Source: Holophagaceae bacterium (lineage in GTDB: Bacteria > Acidobacteriota > Holophagae > Holophagales > Holophagaceae). Taken from it: DNA of 64,000 nucleotides. The stretch is from assembly GCA_016720465.1 (NCBI GenBank), contig JADKKO010000001.1, positions 124,001 through 188,000 of the forward strand, written 5' to 3'. Below the pieces are notes generated by a model. The model was not told the DNA's origin and did no database searches. It worked only from the letters and a program-made list of their open reading frames with translations. Of this stretch, positions 26,947 through 35,678 are shown piece after piece. How positions within the stretch are numbered: position 1 is the stretch's first letter; every line of letters begins with the position of its first letter. A program made the position numbers and the translations under genes.

Positions 26947-29900
26947 ATGGCCTCCTTTTTCCGTCATCTCTGCGCTGCGGCCCTCCTGTCCGCGGCGGGG
27001 GCCATGGTTTTTCCTGCAGCGCCGCCGGCCGATGGAACGCCCGCCGGTCGTTTGACATTCCGCGCCTACAACGCGGATCAGGGGCTCACCAACCTGGCGG
27101 TCTGGCAGCTTGTGCAGGACAGCCACGGCTTCGTCTGGGCGGGCACCGAGGCAGGCCTGTTCCGGTATGACGGCGCCCGATTCGAATCCTTCGGGGTGAA
27201 GGAAGGACTCCCTTCGAGCGATACCTTGGCGATGTTTTCGGACCCGCAAGGCATCCTCTGGGTGGGAACCCGGCGGGGCCTGGCCAAGTGGAACGGCCAA
27301 ACCTTCGATCCGATCAACCCGGAACAAGGACTGCCCATGGTTCCCATCGAGGGATTGGCAAGCGGCTCCGGGGGATTCTGGGTGGCCACGCATGAAGGCC
27401 CCTATTTTCAGGATCCGGCCGGACGTTTCACCAGGGCCCGCGACTGGCCCAGGGGAGAGGCGACCGCGATCTTCGGCGGCGGGAAATCCGGCCGCATGTG
27501 GGTGGCGAGGTGGGATGGCAGTTCCCAGGTGCTGGCGCACCGGGACAGCGGTTGGACGGGCTTCGAGGCTCCTCCGGGGTTGGAAAAGGAACGGATTGAC
27601 GCCTTGGCCGAGGATGGCGCGGGCCGGCTTTGGGCCCGCACGCCCCGCAGCTTGTGGGTCCTCGATCCTGGCGCCGCCCGGTTCCGCCAGGCCAGCACGC
27701 CCATTTCGGTGGTCAGCGATCGTGGTTTCCTGATCCCCGGCCGGCACGGGGACATCTGGCTTCCGACCCAGCGCGGTCTGGCCCATTTGGAGGGCGACAC
27801 CTGGTCGGTATTGGGCGCCAAGGAGGGCTTGCCGACCACCTGGTGCAGGACGGCGATGGAGGACCGGGAAGGGTCCCTGTGGGTGGGCTCGGTGGGTGTC
27901 TTCAGGCTTCTGGGAAGGGGAGTCTGGCGTGTGCACACCCAATCGGACGGGCTCCCCAGCGGGGTGGTCTGGCGCATCTTCCGGGACCGCGACCGCCAGC
28001 TCTGGGTGGGCACGGACAATGGCCTCGCCCGCGCCACCTCCACCGGATGGGAAATCCTTCCGGGCACCCTCGGGCGCGTCATCCGCAGCGTGGTGCAAGG
28101 GGCGGACGGGGACCTCTACATGGCCGGGGTTCCCGGAAACGAGGTGCTCAGGTACAACCAGAAACAGCGGACTTTCCAACGCATCGAACTGAGCCGGAAT
28201 GCAGCCGCCAAGCGCATCTTCAGGCTCAACCTGGATCGAAGCGGAACCCTTTGGGCCGGCACGGATGGCGCAGGCCTTTTCAAAGCCCCGCCGGCGAAGG
28301 GAGCGCTGAAGTTCGAGCCGGTGGAGCTCCCTTTGGGCACACCCACGGAGTACGTCAGCGACGTACACCAGGATGCGGCAGGACGGATCTGGGTGCCCGG
28401 GGAACGGGGCCTCGCCATGAGGGAGAACGGCCAGTGGCGCCGGTTTTCAGCCAAGGATGGGCTCAAGCAGGACCATGCGGCCTACATCAGGTCCACCAAA
28501 GGCGGGGATCTGTTGATCTCCTACAACGAACCCCTTGGCCTGACGCTGGCCCGCTATGAGGAAGGCAAGCTCAAGATCATCAAGCAGTTCGATACAAGCG
28601 TCGGGCTTGTGGAGGATATGGTGTACCTCACCGGTGAGGACAAGCAGGGAGGCATCTGGATCGGCACCGGGAAGGGCGTGGACCTGATCAGGCCCGAGGG
28701 CATCGACCACTTTGGTGTCGCCGAAGGGTTGGTGGGAGAGGACTGCGACAACATGGCCTTCTTCCCGGAGGACAACGGCGATGTGTGGATCGGCACCAGC
28801 ACGGGCCTTGCCCGCTTCGACGCCAAGGCCTACAAGGGCCTTGGGAAGCCGCCTCCTACGGTGATCACCTCCCTGAAACTGGGCAACCAGGCGTATCCGG
28901 CCGGGCCGAAGGCGGTCCAGGTCCCCTACGGTTCGAATACGCTGGATGCCCGCTTCGCCTGCCTCAGCTATCTTCGGGAACAGGCCGTGCACCAGCGGGT
29001 GCGGCTCGTGGGGCTGGAATCCGAATGGCATCCCACGGACACCCGCGAAGCGCGCTACCCGGCGCTGCAGCCCGGGAAATTCCGGTTGGAGGTCGCTTCC
29101 CGCATCGGATCCGGCGCTTGGGGTCCTGCGGCTGGATTCGATTTCGAAGTCCTGCCGGCCTGGTGGCAGACCTGGTGGTTCCGGTCCCTCGTCGGACTCG
29201 GCCTCGCCGGGGTGGTCGCCTTGATCGTGTGGTGGCGGCTGTTCGCCCTCAAGCAGCAGAACCGGCTGCTCGAAGAACAGGTCGCCGCCCGGACGAAGGA
29301 ACTTGAAGCCGCGAATGAATCCATGGAACTGGCCAATGACGCCCTTGAGGCCGCGAACGAGGCGCTGCGGAACCAGAGCCTGACGGATCCTTTGACCGGC
29401 CTGCGGAACCGCCGCTTCCTCGGCGAATGCATGCCCGAGGACGTCGCGGTGGTGAACCGGGTTTTCCACCAGGTGAAGGGGCCGCGCAAGGACAGGCTGG
29501 CGCTCAATGTCGACCTGCTCTTCATCATGGTGGATCTGGACCATTTCAAGATCGTGAACGATGAACATGGGCACACTGCCGGCGACAAGGTTCTCCAGCA
29601 GATGGGGGAGATCATGAAGGATGCCACCCGGGACACGGACACCGTGGTCCGCTGGGGAGGCGAGGAATTCCTGGTGGTGGCCCGCAATGTCTGCCGCAAG
29701 GATTCCACCATCCTGGTCGAACGCATCCGCTCCGAGGTGGCCCTGCATGTTTTCGATCTGGGCGACGGCGGCACGCTGCACCTCACCTGCTCCTCGGGCT
29801 TCGCGCTGTACCCCTTCGTGCCGGAGCAGCCCCAGGCCGTGGCCTGGGAGAAGGTTGTGGATGTGGCGGATCACTGCCTGTATGCGGCCAAAAAGGCCGG

Positions 29901-30063
29901 ACGCGATGCGTGGGTCGGCCTTTTCCCCGGCGAAGAGGGGGATGCCGACCTGGTGCTGGATGCCCAGGCCCTGCGCATTCCTGATCTGCTTGCGAAAGGC
30001 CTACTCCAGGCGAAGTCCTCCCTGCCGCCGGGAACCGAGCTGGAATGGGACTTGAGCGGCTGA
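26947..30063 (+). CDS. Periplasmic propeller sensor with GGDEF diguanylate cyclase (copy 2)
   Basis: 1038 residues, same domain order and near-collinear with the preceding gene. It has a signal peptide (MASFFRHLCAAALLSAAGAM), propeller repeats (GFVWAGTEAGLFRYDGARF, GILWVGTRRGLAKWNGQTF, GGIWIGTGKGVDLI), Y_Y_Y domain, WWQTWWFRSLVGLGLAG membrane helix (about 739-765), a coiled coil, and GGDEF with RWGGEEFLVVAR and I-site RDTD. Only 94 nt separate it from copy 1, so they probably arose by tandem duplication. Differences concentrated in the propeller would suggest separate ligands; that is inference. The 3' end abuts the yicC repeat locus. Confidence 0.9.
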   Translation: MASFFRHLCAAALLSAAGAMVFPAAPPADGTPAGRLTFRAYNADQGLTNLAVWQLVQDSHGFVWAGTEAGLFRYDGARFESFGVKEGLPSSDTLAMFSDPQGILWVGTRRGLAKWNGQTFDPINPEQGLPMVPIEGLASGSGGFWVATHEGPYFQDPAGRFTRARDWPRGEATAIFGGGKSGRMWVARWDGSSQVLAHRDSGWTGFEAPPGLEKERIDALAEDGAGRLWARTPRSLWVLDPGAARFRQASTPISVVSDRGFLIPGRHGDIWLPTQRGLAHLEGDTWSVLGAKEGLPTTWCRTAMEDREGSLWVGSVGVFRLLGRGVWRVHTQSDGLPSGVVWRIFRDRDRQLWVGTDNGLARATSTGWEILPGTLGRVIRSVVQGADGDLYMAGVPGNEVLRYNQKQRTFQRIELSRNAAAKRIFRLNLDRSGTLWAGTDGAGLFKAPPAKGALKFEPVELPLGTPTEYVSDVHQDAAGRIWVPGERGLAMRENGQWRRFSAKDGLKQDHAAYIRSTKGGDLLISYNEPLGLTLARYEEGKLKIIKQFDTSVGLVEDMVYLTGEDKQGGIWIGTGKGVDLIRPEGIDHFGVAEGLVGEDCDNMAFFPEDNGDVWIGTSTGLARFDAKAYKGLGKPPPTVITSLKLGNQAYPAGPKAVQVPYGSNTLDARFACLSYLREQAVHQRVRLVGLESEWHPTDTREARYPALQPGKFRLEVASRIGSGAWGPAAGFDFEVLPAWWQTWWFRSLVGLGLAGVVALIVWWRLFALKQQNRLLEEQVAARTKELEAANESMELANDALEAANEALRNQSLTDPLTGLRNRRFLGECMPEDVAVVNRVFHQVKGPRKDRLALNVDLLFIMVDLDHFKIVNDEHGHTAGDKVLQQMGEIMKDATRDTDTVVRWGGEEFLVVARNVCRKDSTILVERIRSEVALHVFDLGDGGTLHLTCSSGFALYPFVPEQPQAVAWEKVVDVADHCLYAAKKAGRDAWVGLFPGEEGDADLVLDAQALRIPDLLAKGLLQAKSSLPPGTELEWDLSG

Positions 30064-30074
30064 ATTCCGCTGTC

Positions 30075-30127
30075 ATTCCAGATTCGCGGCTTGTTCGCGA
30101 ATCTGATCAAGGACGCCCTTGGATTCC
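30075..30127 (-). repeat. Duplicated 3' end of yicC (53-bp direct repeat, distal copy)
   Basis: A 53-bp copy of the yicC 3' end (compare 30223-30275) with a single mismatch (30112 G versus 30260 A). Read on the minus strand it again encodes SKGVLDQIREQAANLE and a stop. Confidence 0.9.
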
Positions 30128-30222
30128 GGGGGTCCCGCTCCGCGAGCCGAAGGCGAGCGGGAGCACGGTCCAGTGGACCGTGCGATCGCGGGTCGCCCAG
30201 TGTGATGGCCCAAGGGCGCGCT
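30128..30222. repeat. Two-hairpin repeat element (single copy) at the yicC 3' end
   Basis: Same family as 22146-22288. Hairpin 1 spans 30137-30164 (GCTCCGC / GCGGGAGC with a GA/GA internal loop and GCC-GAA-GGC cap). Hairpin 2 spans 30163-30183 (GCACGGTCC-AGT-GGACCGTGC). Relative to the miaB copies one stem pair is changed from A-T to G-C on both sides, a compensatory change. The final two bases overlap the yicC stop codon. Confidence 0.88.
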
Positions 30223-31096
30223 ATTCCAGATTCGCGGCTTGTTCGCGAATCTGATCAAGAACGCCCTTGGATTCCATCACCGCGCGGGTCATGGCCAGGC
30301 GCTTGCATTTGCTGCCGCAGGTGTTGAGCTCCCGGAGCACCTCCTGGCACCAGATGTCCACGGCCTTGCCTTCGAGCTTCCCCTTGGCCAGCCGCTCCCC
30401 GAAATCATCCAGGTGGGCGGAAAGCCGCATTAGCTCTTCGCGCACATCCTGGCGTTCGGCCAGGGCTCCAGCTTCGGCCACGACCCGTTCGGCCGGAAGC
30501 TGTCCCGCGAGCTGGGCATCCTTCAGGACTTGATCAAGGCGCAGGCGGTACAGTTCCGGGAGTTCCGCGGCTTGGGATTCGGCTTCGCGCTGGAGCGATT
30601 CCCGCAGCCGCCGCAGATCAGATAGGTTCGATTCGAAAGCTGGGCGCAACCGGTCGGCTTCCTTCGCGCGCCGTCCATTCCAGGTGTCCAGAAGCTCCTT
30701 CAGGGCGCCGAGGATCATGGCTTCCAAGCGTTCGGCAAGATCCGAGGCCGGAGGGAGCCAGGCGCCCGGCAGCCGGAAAAAGGCTTCGGCGGTGAGCGGC
30801 GGCAGGTTCAACCACTCCGCGTCCTCCTGCCAGGTCCGGGCGATGGAACGGAGCAGGGGCCGGTTCAATTGCGCCTCCAGACCAGGCTCATCCTGGACCT
30901 CGATGCTGAGATCCAGTTTCCCCCGGCCGGCTGCATCCCGCACTGCGGCCCTCAGTGCCGACTCCAGGGGGAACAGCGCCGGGGGCATCCGCAGGTTCAG
31001 GTCCAGGGCCTTGCTGTTCACGCTGCGCAAACTGAGCCGAAGCTGGCCCTGTTCCAAGGGACGCACCACCTCCGCGAAAGCAGTCATGGATTTCAT
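30221..31096 (-). CDS. YicC-family endoribonuclease
   Basis: 291 residues beginning MKSMTAFAEV, the usual YicC start, with GGGAG five bases before the ATG at 31096; an upstream in-frame ATG is not supported. The N-terminal YicC domain includes SVNSKALDLNLRMP. The C-terminal DUF1908 part ends in the conserved ELNTCGSKCKRLAMTRAV and MESKGVLDQIREQAANLE. Family members are Mn-dependent RNases implicated in stationary-phase RNA turnover. The last 17 codons are duplicated downstream across the inserted repeat element, so the real gene is intact. Confidence 0.85.
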   Translation of the reverse strand: MKSMTAFAEVVRPLEQGQLRLSLRSVNSKALDLNLRMPPALFPLESALRAAVRDAAGRGKLDLSIEVQDEPGLEAQLNRPLLRSIARTWQEDAEWLNLPPLTAEAFFRLPGAWLPPASDLAERLEAMILGALKELLDTWNGRRAKEADRLRPAFESNLSDLRRLRESLQREAESQAAELPELYRLRLDQVLKDAQLAGQLPAERVVAEAGALAERQDVREELMRLSAHLDDFGERLAKGKLEGKAVDIWCQEVLRELNTCGSKCKRLAMTRAVMESKGVLDQIREQAANLE

Positions 31097-31319
31097 GTGG
31101 ACTCCCAGTGGCCGGTTCAGGATGGTCATTTGAACCCCATCCCCCTTTCGAGCTTGGTTCTAAAAGTGAAAATCTAAAATTGAAAAGTTAATCAGAGTCC
31201 CGCGCTCGCCAACGAGGACGCCGTCCACGAACGAATTCCGTGTCCCCGGTCACGGGTAGGGTCCATCATTGTCAATGGGTGCGCATCCGATCCTGGTGTC
31301 CGCATGCTTTGGAGGCCTG

Positions 31320-33041
31320 ATGGCCCGATATCTTTTTGCAGACGATGCGACCGCCGTTCTCCAGGGCTGGCAGGCCCCCGGCGCCTTGGATCTGAGCGCG
31401 GCCTTCCTGAGGGCCGGAGGCTGGGCCCTGCCGCGGACCGAGGCCTTCCCGGATGCCGCCAAGCTGAAAGAACGTCTGCAGGAGCTCGCGGCTTCAGTCC
31501 GGGACAATGCCAAGCTCGGGCTGGATCTGAGGGGCCTCCGCGGCGGCACCGAGGGCGTGCTGGCGGCCGCCAGGGAAGCCGGTGTGGCCTTCCTGCTGCA
31601 CACGGCCGAACTTCCGCCGGCGATGCAGTCGCTGCTGGGGGTCAATGTCCCGCGCATCGTCGCCGTCGCGAACGAGGATGAAGCCAGCCAGGCGCTTGCC
31701 CAAGGCGCCTCCGCATTATTGGCTCCGGCCGACAAAGTCCAGGCCCTGAACCACCATGGCCTGCCGATCCTCGCCATCGCCGAGGATGAGGAGCAGGCCA
31801 AGCTGGGCATGGAATCAGGTGCCCTGGGGCTTCAGCCCCGGTCTCCCGCGCTCCTGGGCGAGGCTTCCCTGCCGGCATTCACATCACGGTTGATGGAAGG
31901 ACTGGGTGAAGCCGACCAGAGGTTGTTGCGCAAGGGCCCTGGAAACCTGTCGCGCCTGCGCATCCGCAACCTGGATCTGTCCTATCCGATCCAACAGGGC
32001 GGCATGGGCGTGGGCGTGTCCTGGGAGGGCTTGGCCGGGGCCGTGGCGCGGGAAGGTTGCGTCGGACTGGTTTCGGCCATCGGCACCGGCTACCACCCTT
32101 CTGCCCATGGGGCACAACGCTTCGGCAGGCCCGATGGAACCTTGTCCCTGAATCCGCCCGCCGCCCTTGAAACCATCCTGCGCGCTGCTTTGGAGCGGGC
32201 CGAAGGCCGTGGCGCCGTCGGCGTCAACATCCTGTGCGCCATCGAGGGCTATGAGGCCACCGTGCGGGCCGCCGTGGCCGCCGGGGCCCAGATGATCGTC
32301 TCCGGGGCCGGGCTCCCGTTGGCGCTCCCGGATTACGTCGGGGATGCGGATGTGGCGCTGGTGCCGATCGTTTCTTCGGCCAGGGCCCTGGGCGTCATCT
32401 GCAAGCAGTGGCAGCGCAAATACGGCCGGCTGCCGGACGCGGTGGTGCTGGAAGGGCCCGAAAGCGGCGGCCACCAGGGCTTCAGCCCCGAGCAATGCGT
32501 GGATCCGGCCTTCACCGTCGAGAACCTGCTCCCCTCGGTGCTCTCCGAGCGCGACCGCTGGGGCGATTTTCCGGTGCTGGTGGCGGGCGGCGTGTGGGAC
32601 CGCGCCGACATCCTGCGCTTCATGGCGCTGGGTGCTTCCGGCGTCCAGATGGGCACCCGCTTCATCGGCACTTTCGAATGCGACGCCCATTCCAATTTCA
32701 AGGAAACGATCCTGAAGGCCAAGGCTGAGGACATCGTGCTGATGAAATCGCCCGTGGGGATGCCCGCCCGGGGCGTGCGCACGGCGTTGCAATCCCACAT
32801 CGAGGATGGCACCGCGCCCAAAGTCCGTTGCGTGAGCCAATGCCTCACGCCCTGCGGCCATGGCAAGGGGGCTGTGCAGGCGGGATACTGCATCGCCGAC
32901 CGCCTGGCGGACGCCTGGCACGGCGACCGTGACAGCGGCCTTTTCTTCTCTGGCAGCAACGGCGCGAGGCTCAAGGACGTGATGAGCGTCCGGGACTTGA
33001 TCGAAGAACTCACTCAGGACCCGGGGTTGCAGGGGCGCTGA
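31320..33041 (+). CDS. NAD(P)H-dependent flavin oxidoreductase / nitronate monooxygenase-like, N-terminally extended
   Basis: 573 residues. Residues from about 215 on form a complete nitronate monooxygenase-like FMN TIM barrel: YPIQQGGMGVGVSWEGLAGAV, the GAQMIVSGAGLPL segment, LEGPESGGHQGF with its phosphate and catalytic region, LVAGGVWDRADILRFMALGA and GVQMGTRFIGTFEC. The first 215 residues are extra compared with usual family members (about 320-360 aa). They have an Ala-rich alpha/beta character, as if a second degenerate barrel half. The start at 31320 is fixed by GGAGG four bases upstream. Substrate unknown. Confidence 0.8.
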   Translation: MARYLFADDATAVLQGWQAPGALDLSAAFLRAGGWALPRTEAFPDAAKLKERLQELAASVRDNAKLGLDLRGLRGGTEGVLAAAREAGVAFLLHTAELPPAMQSLLGVNVPRIVAVANEDEASQALAQGASALLAPADKVQALNHHGLPILAIAEDEEQAKLGMESGALGLQPRSPALLGEASLPAFTSRLMEGLGEADQRLLRKGPGNLSRLRIRNLDLSYPIQQGGMGVGVSWEGLAGAVAREGCVGLVSAIGTGYHPSAHGAQRFGRPDGTLSLNPPAALETILRAALERAEGRGAVGVNILCAIEGYEATVRAAVAAGAQMIVSGAGLPLALPDYVGDADVALVPIVSSARALGVICKQWQRKYGRLPDAVVLEGPESGGHQGFSPEQCVDPAFTVENLLPSVLSERDRWGDFPVLVAGGVWDRADILRFMALGASGVQMGTRFIGTFECDAHSNFKETILKAKAEDIVLMKSPVGMPARGVRTALQSHIEDGTAPKVRCVSQCLTPCGHGKGAVQAGYCIADRLADAWHGDRDSGLFFSGSNGARLKDVMSVRDLIEELTQDPGLQGR

Positions 33042-33084
33042 GTGGAAATCCGGCAGGCCGCCGAAAACAAAATCAGCCACTTGG

Positions 33085-33125
33085 GGCGCAAAGAACACAA
33101 AAATGGGTTTTGTGTTTTTTACGCC
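33085..33125. repeat. 18-bp inverted repeat ahead of the DUF1684 gene
   Basis: 33085-33102 (GGCGCAAAGAACACAAAA) pairs with 33108-33125 at 16 of 18 positions, loop ATGGG. It could end transcription of the upstream flavin enzyme gene or be one more of the A-rich intergenic repeats in this window. Confidence 0.6.
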
Positions 33126-33138
33126 ATTCGGAGGTGCC

Positions 33139-34047
33139 ATGCCATTCCTTCCGCCAGCCATGCCGCCCGCGGCCGCAGCCGCCCCTGCAACGCCGTCCGA
33201 TAGTTCGAAGCGAACCGCCTTCCTCAAGGAATTGGACCAATGGCGCAAGAAGCGCCAGGCCAGCCTGGGCAGTGAAAATGGATGGCTCACCCTGGTGGGA
33301 TTGAGCTGGCTGGAGGAGGGCAGCAACGCTTTCGGTTCGGATTCGGCCAACCCGGTTCCTTTTCCTGAACAGAAAGCCCCCGCGAAGGCTGGCGTTTTCG
33401 TGTTGGACCAGGGGCGCGTGAGGGTGAAAGCGGCCGCAGGCGCCGGCGTGAAACTGAATGGCAAGCCCATCGAAACGGACCACGAGCTGGCCCTGAAAAG
33501 CGACGCGGAGGGTAAACCGGATGTGCTATCGCTGGGAGATCTTTCCTTCTACGTGATCAAACGGGGAGACCGCTTCGCCGTTCGGGTGAAGGATTCCAAA
33601 AGCCCAGTCCTGCTCGGCTTCAAGGGGGTGGTTTCCTTCAGGGCTGATCCCGCCTACCAGGTGGTCGCTGAGTTCGTACCCTACGCCACGCCCAAGGACA
33701 TCCAGATCCCCACGGTGCTGGGGACTTCGGAGACCATGCAGGCTCCCGGCTACGTCAAATTCAAATTGCGCGGAAAGGCGTTGACCCTGGAACCCGTCGT
33801 CGAAGATCCTGCAGACCCGCAGCTCTTCTTCATCTTCCGGGACCGGACGAGCGGGAAAGGGACCTACCCGGCGGGGCGATTCCTGTATGCCGCCATGCCC
33901 AAAGACGGCAAAGTGACGCTGGATTTCAACCGTGCCTACAATCCTCCCTGCGCCTTCACCCCATTTGCCACCTGCCCTCTGCCGCCGCCCCAGAACCGGC
34001 TCCCCATCGCGGTCAAGGCCGGGGAGAAGGATTACGGCCATCACTGA
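33139..34047 (+). CDS. DUF1684 family protein
   Basis: 302 residues. A hydrophobic Pro/Ala-rich N-terminus (MPFLPPAMPPAAAAAPATP) could be a weak export signal. The DUF1684 signature is clear: WRKKRQASLGSENGWLTLVG, LSWLEEGSN, then the C-terminal DFNRAYNPPCAFTPFATCPL followed by PPPQNRLPIAVKAGEK. The function of this family is not established. GGAGG four bases before the ATG at 33139 selects this start over one 36 nt upstream. Confidence 0.82.
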   Translation: MPFLPPAMPPAAAAAPATPSDSSKRTAFLKELDQWRKKRQASLGSENGWLTLVGLSWLEEGSNAFGSDSANPVPFPEQKAPAKAGVFVLDQGRVRVKAAAGAGVKLNGKPIETDHELALKSDAEGKPDVLSLGDLSFYVIKRGDRFAVRVKDSKSPVLLGFKGVVSFRADPAYQVVAEFVPYATPKDIQIPTVLGTSETMQAPGYVKFKLRGKALTLEPVVEDPADPQLFFIFRDRTSGKGTYPAGRFLYAAMPKDGKVTLDFNRAYNPPCAFTPFATCPLPPPQNRLPIAVKAGEKDYGHH

Positions 34048-34096
34048 TTGCAGATGGGACCATGCTTTTCCGTGAGCCTCCGCGGGTGTTTTTCCC

Positions 34097-35473
34097 TTAA
34101 AAATTGTCTCCGCTTTCAGCCGCTTGCCGCAGCCAGGCCTTGGCCCGCAGCCGCTCGACATTGATTTCGGCCAGGACTTCGAGGGGGGGCTTGCCTTCAA
34201 GGCCCACCTTGGGCACCACGGCAGATGAAAACCCGAGGCGGGCGCTTTCCTGCATCCGCAGGGGAAGCTGGGCGATGGGCCGCACTTCGCCCGTGAGTCC
34301 GACTTCACCCATGAACAGGCTTTTTTCGGCGAGCAGGCGCCCAGTGGCGCTGCTCGTCAGAGCCGCCAGCACCGCCAGGTCCGCGGCTGGATCTTCGATC
34401 TCGAGACCTCCAGCCACGTTGACGTAGACATCGCGGTCATGCAGCTGAATGCCGCCTCGCCGCTCGGCCACGGCGCAGAGCATGGCCAGCCGCTGGCCGT
34501 CGATGCCGAGGGCGGTGCGCCGGGGGATGCCAAGGCCCGCGGACGCCACAAGGGCCTGGATCTCCACCACCATGGGTCGCGTGCCCTGGAGGACCACGGT
34601 GGCCGCGCATCCGGGCCGCGGCTCTGCATCCAGGAAGAACGGATTGCCCTCCGCAGGAACGAGCCCGCGCTCGGTCATGGCGAAAACGCCCAGCTCGAAG
34701 GCGGCGCCGAAGCGGTTCTTCAGGCTCCGCAGCAGGCGATGGTGGTGGTGCCGGTCGCCTTCGAAGGCCAGCACTGTGTCCACGAGATGTTCCAGCACTT
34801 TCGGTCCTGCCAGGCTTCCGTCCTTCGTGACATGGCCCACCAGCACCAGCGGGGTTCCCGTGGCCTTGGCCCAGCGGGTGAGCAATTGCGCGCAGCCGCG
34901 CACCTGGCTGACGGAGCCGGCGCTGCTCTCGAAATCCGGATCGAAGAGGGTCTGGATCGAATCGATGAGCAGCAGGGCCGGCTTCATGCGCTCCGCTTCC
35001 TCCAGGATGATGCGCACGTCGGTTTCCGCGAGCAGGTGGATGCCGGGGTTTTCGGTCCCTAGTCGCTGGGCCCGGAGCTTGATCTGCCGCTCGCTTTCCT
35101 CGCCGCTGGCGTAGAGCACGAGGCCCGGTTCCCGGGCCGCCCATTGCAGCACCAGAGTCGATTTGCCGATGCCCGGCTCGCCTCCGAGCAGCACCACCAT
35201 GCCCGGCACAACCCCGCCTCCCAGCACCCGGTCCAGCTCCGTGAGGCCCGTGGCGGTCCGCTCGGTGTCGGCGATCTCCACATCGAGAATCGCCACGGGT
35301 CCGTTGTAGTGGCCCTGGGCGAAGGAACTGCGGGAGCGCTGCAGGTCGCGCTTCAGGGTGCCGCGGATCTCCTCGATGCTGTCCCAGGCGCCGCAATTCG
35401 TGCATTTCCCCATGGCCTTGGGGAAGCGGGTTCCGCAAGCTGTGCATTCGAAAACGGGGTTGGATTTGGCCAT
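34097..35473 (-). CDS. radA: DNA repair protein RadA
   Basis: 458 residues. An N-terminal C4 zinc finger (CTAC...CTNC), a RecA-like ATPase core with Walker A GGEPGIGKST, the RadA-specific KNRFG motif (RSLKNRFGAAFELG) and a C-terminal Lon-like domain are all seen. RadA drives branch migration in homologous recombination. The start is taken as MAKSNPVFECTACG at 35473, the common RadA N-terminus; neither it nor the in-frame ATG 18 nt earlier has a good ribosome site. The AT-rich gap to fhs holds divergent promoters. Confidence 0.92.
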   Translation of the reverse strand: MAKSNPVFECTACGTRFPKAMGKCTNCGAWDSIEEIRGTLKRDLQRSRSSFAQGHYNGPVAILDVEIADTERTATGLTELDRVLGGGVVPGMVVLLGGEPGIGKSTLVLQWAAREPGLVLYASGEESERQIKLRAQRLGTENPGIHLLAETDVRIILEEAERMKPALLLIDSIQTLFDPDFESSAGSVSQVRGCAQLLTRWAKATGTPLVLVGHVTKDGSLAGPKVLEHLVDTVLAFEGDRHHHHRLLRSLKNRFGAAFELGVFAMTERGLVPAEGNPFFLDAEPRPGCAATVVLQGTRPMVVEIQALVASAGLGIPRRTALGIDGQRLAMLCAVAERRGGIQLHDRDVYVNVAGGLEIEDPAADLAVLAALTSSATGRLLAEKSLFMGEVGLTGEVRPIAQLPLRMQESARLGFSSAVVPKVGLEGKPPLEVLAEINVERLRAKAWLRQAAESGDNF

Positions 35474-35678
35474 GGAAGAAGTGTAGGCCATTCGCTATTA
35501 TTTCGCTAAATATTTTAAAGGCTACAAAGCGAAGCGGGAATGGACCGGGCGTCTGGGTCAGGGCAGTGGATGCGATCCCACCTTCATTTCCCCCATTGTG
35601 ATGTAGGTCAAGACCCGTCGGCCTCTGGTCCGCGAGAGGCCTAAGGTAAAGAGAGACTGATGTTGCTTGGGAGTGGCC

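Noticed and set aside
35521..35678. Possible ZTP (pfl) riboswitch before fhs
   Set aside because: Some GGGCG-type words occur, but the conserved pseudoknot segments could not be aligned; only a simple hairpin remains.
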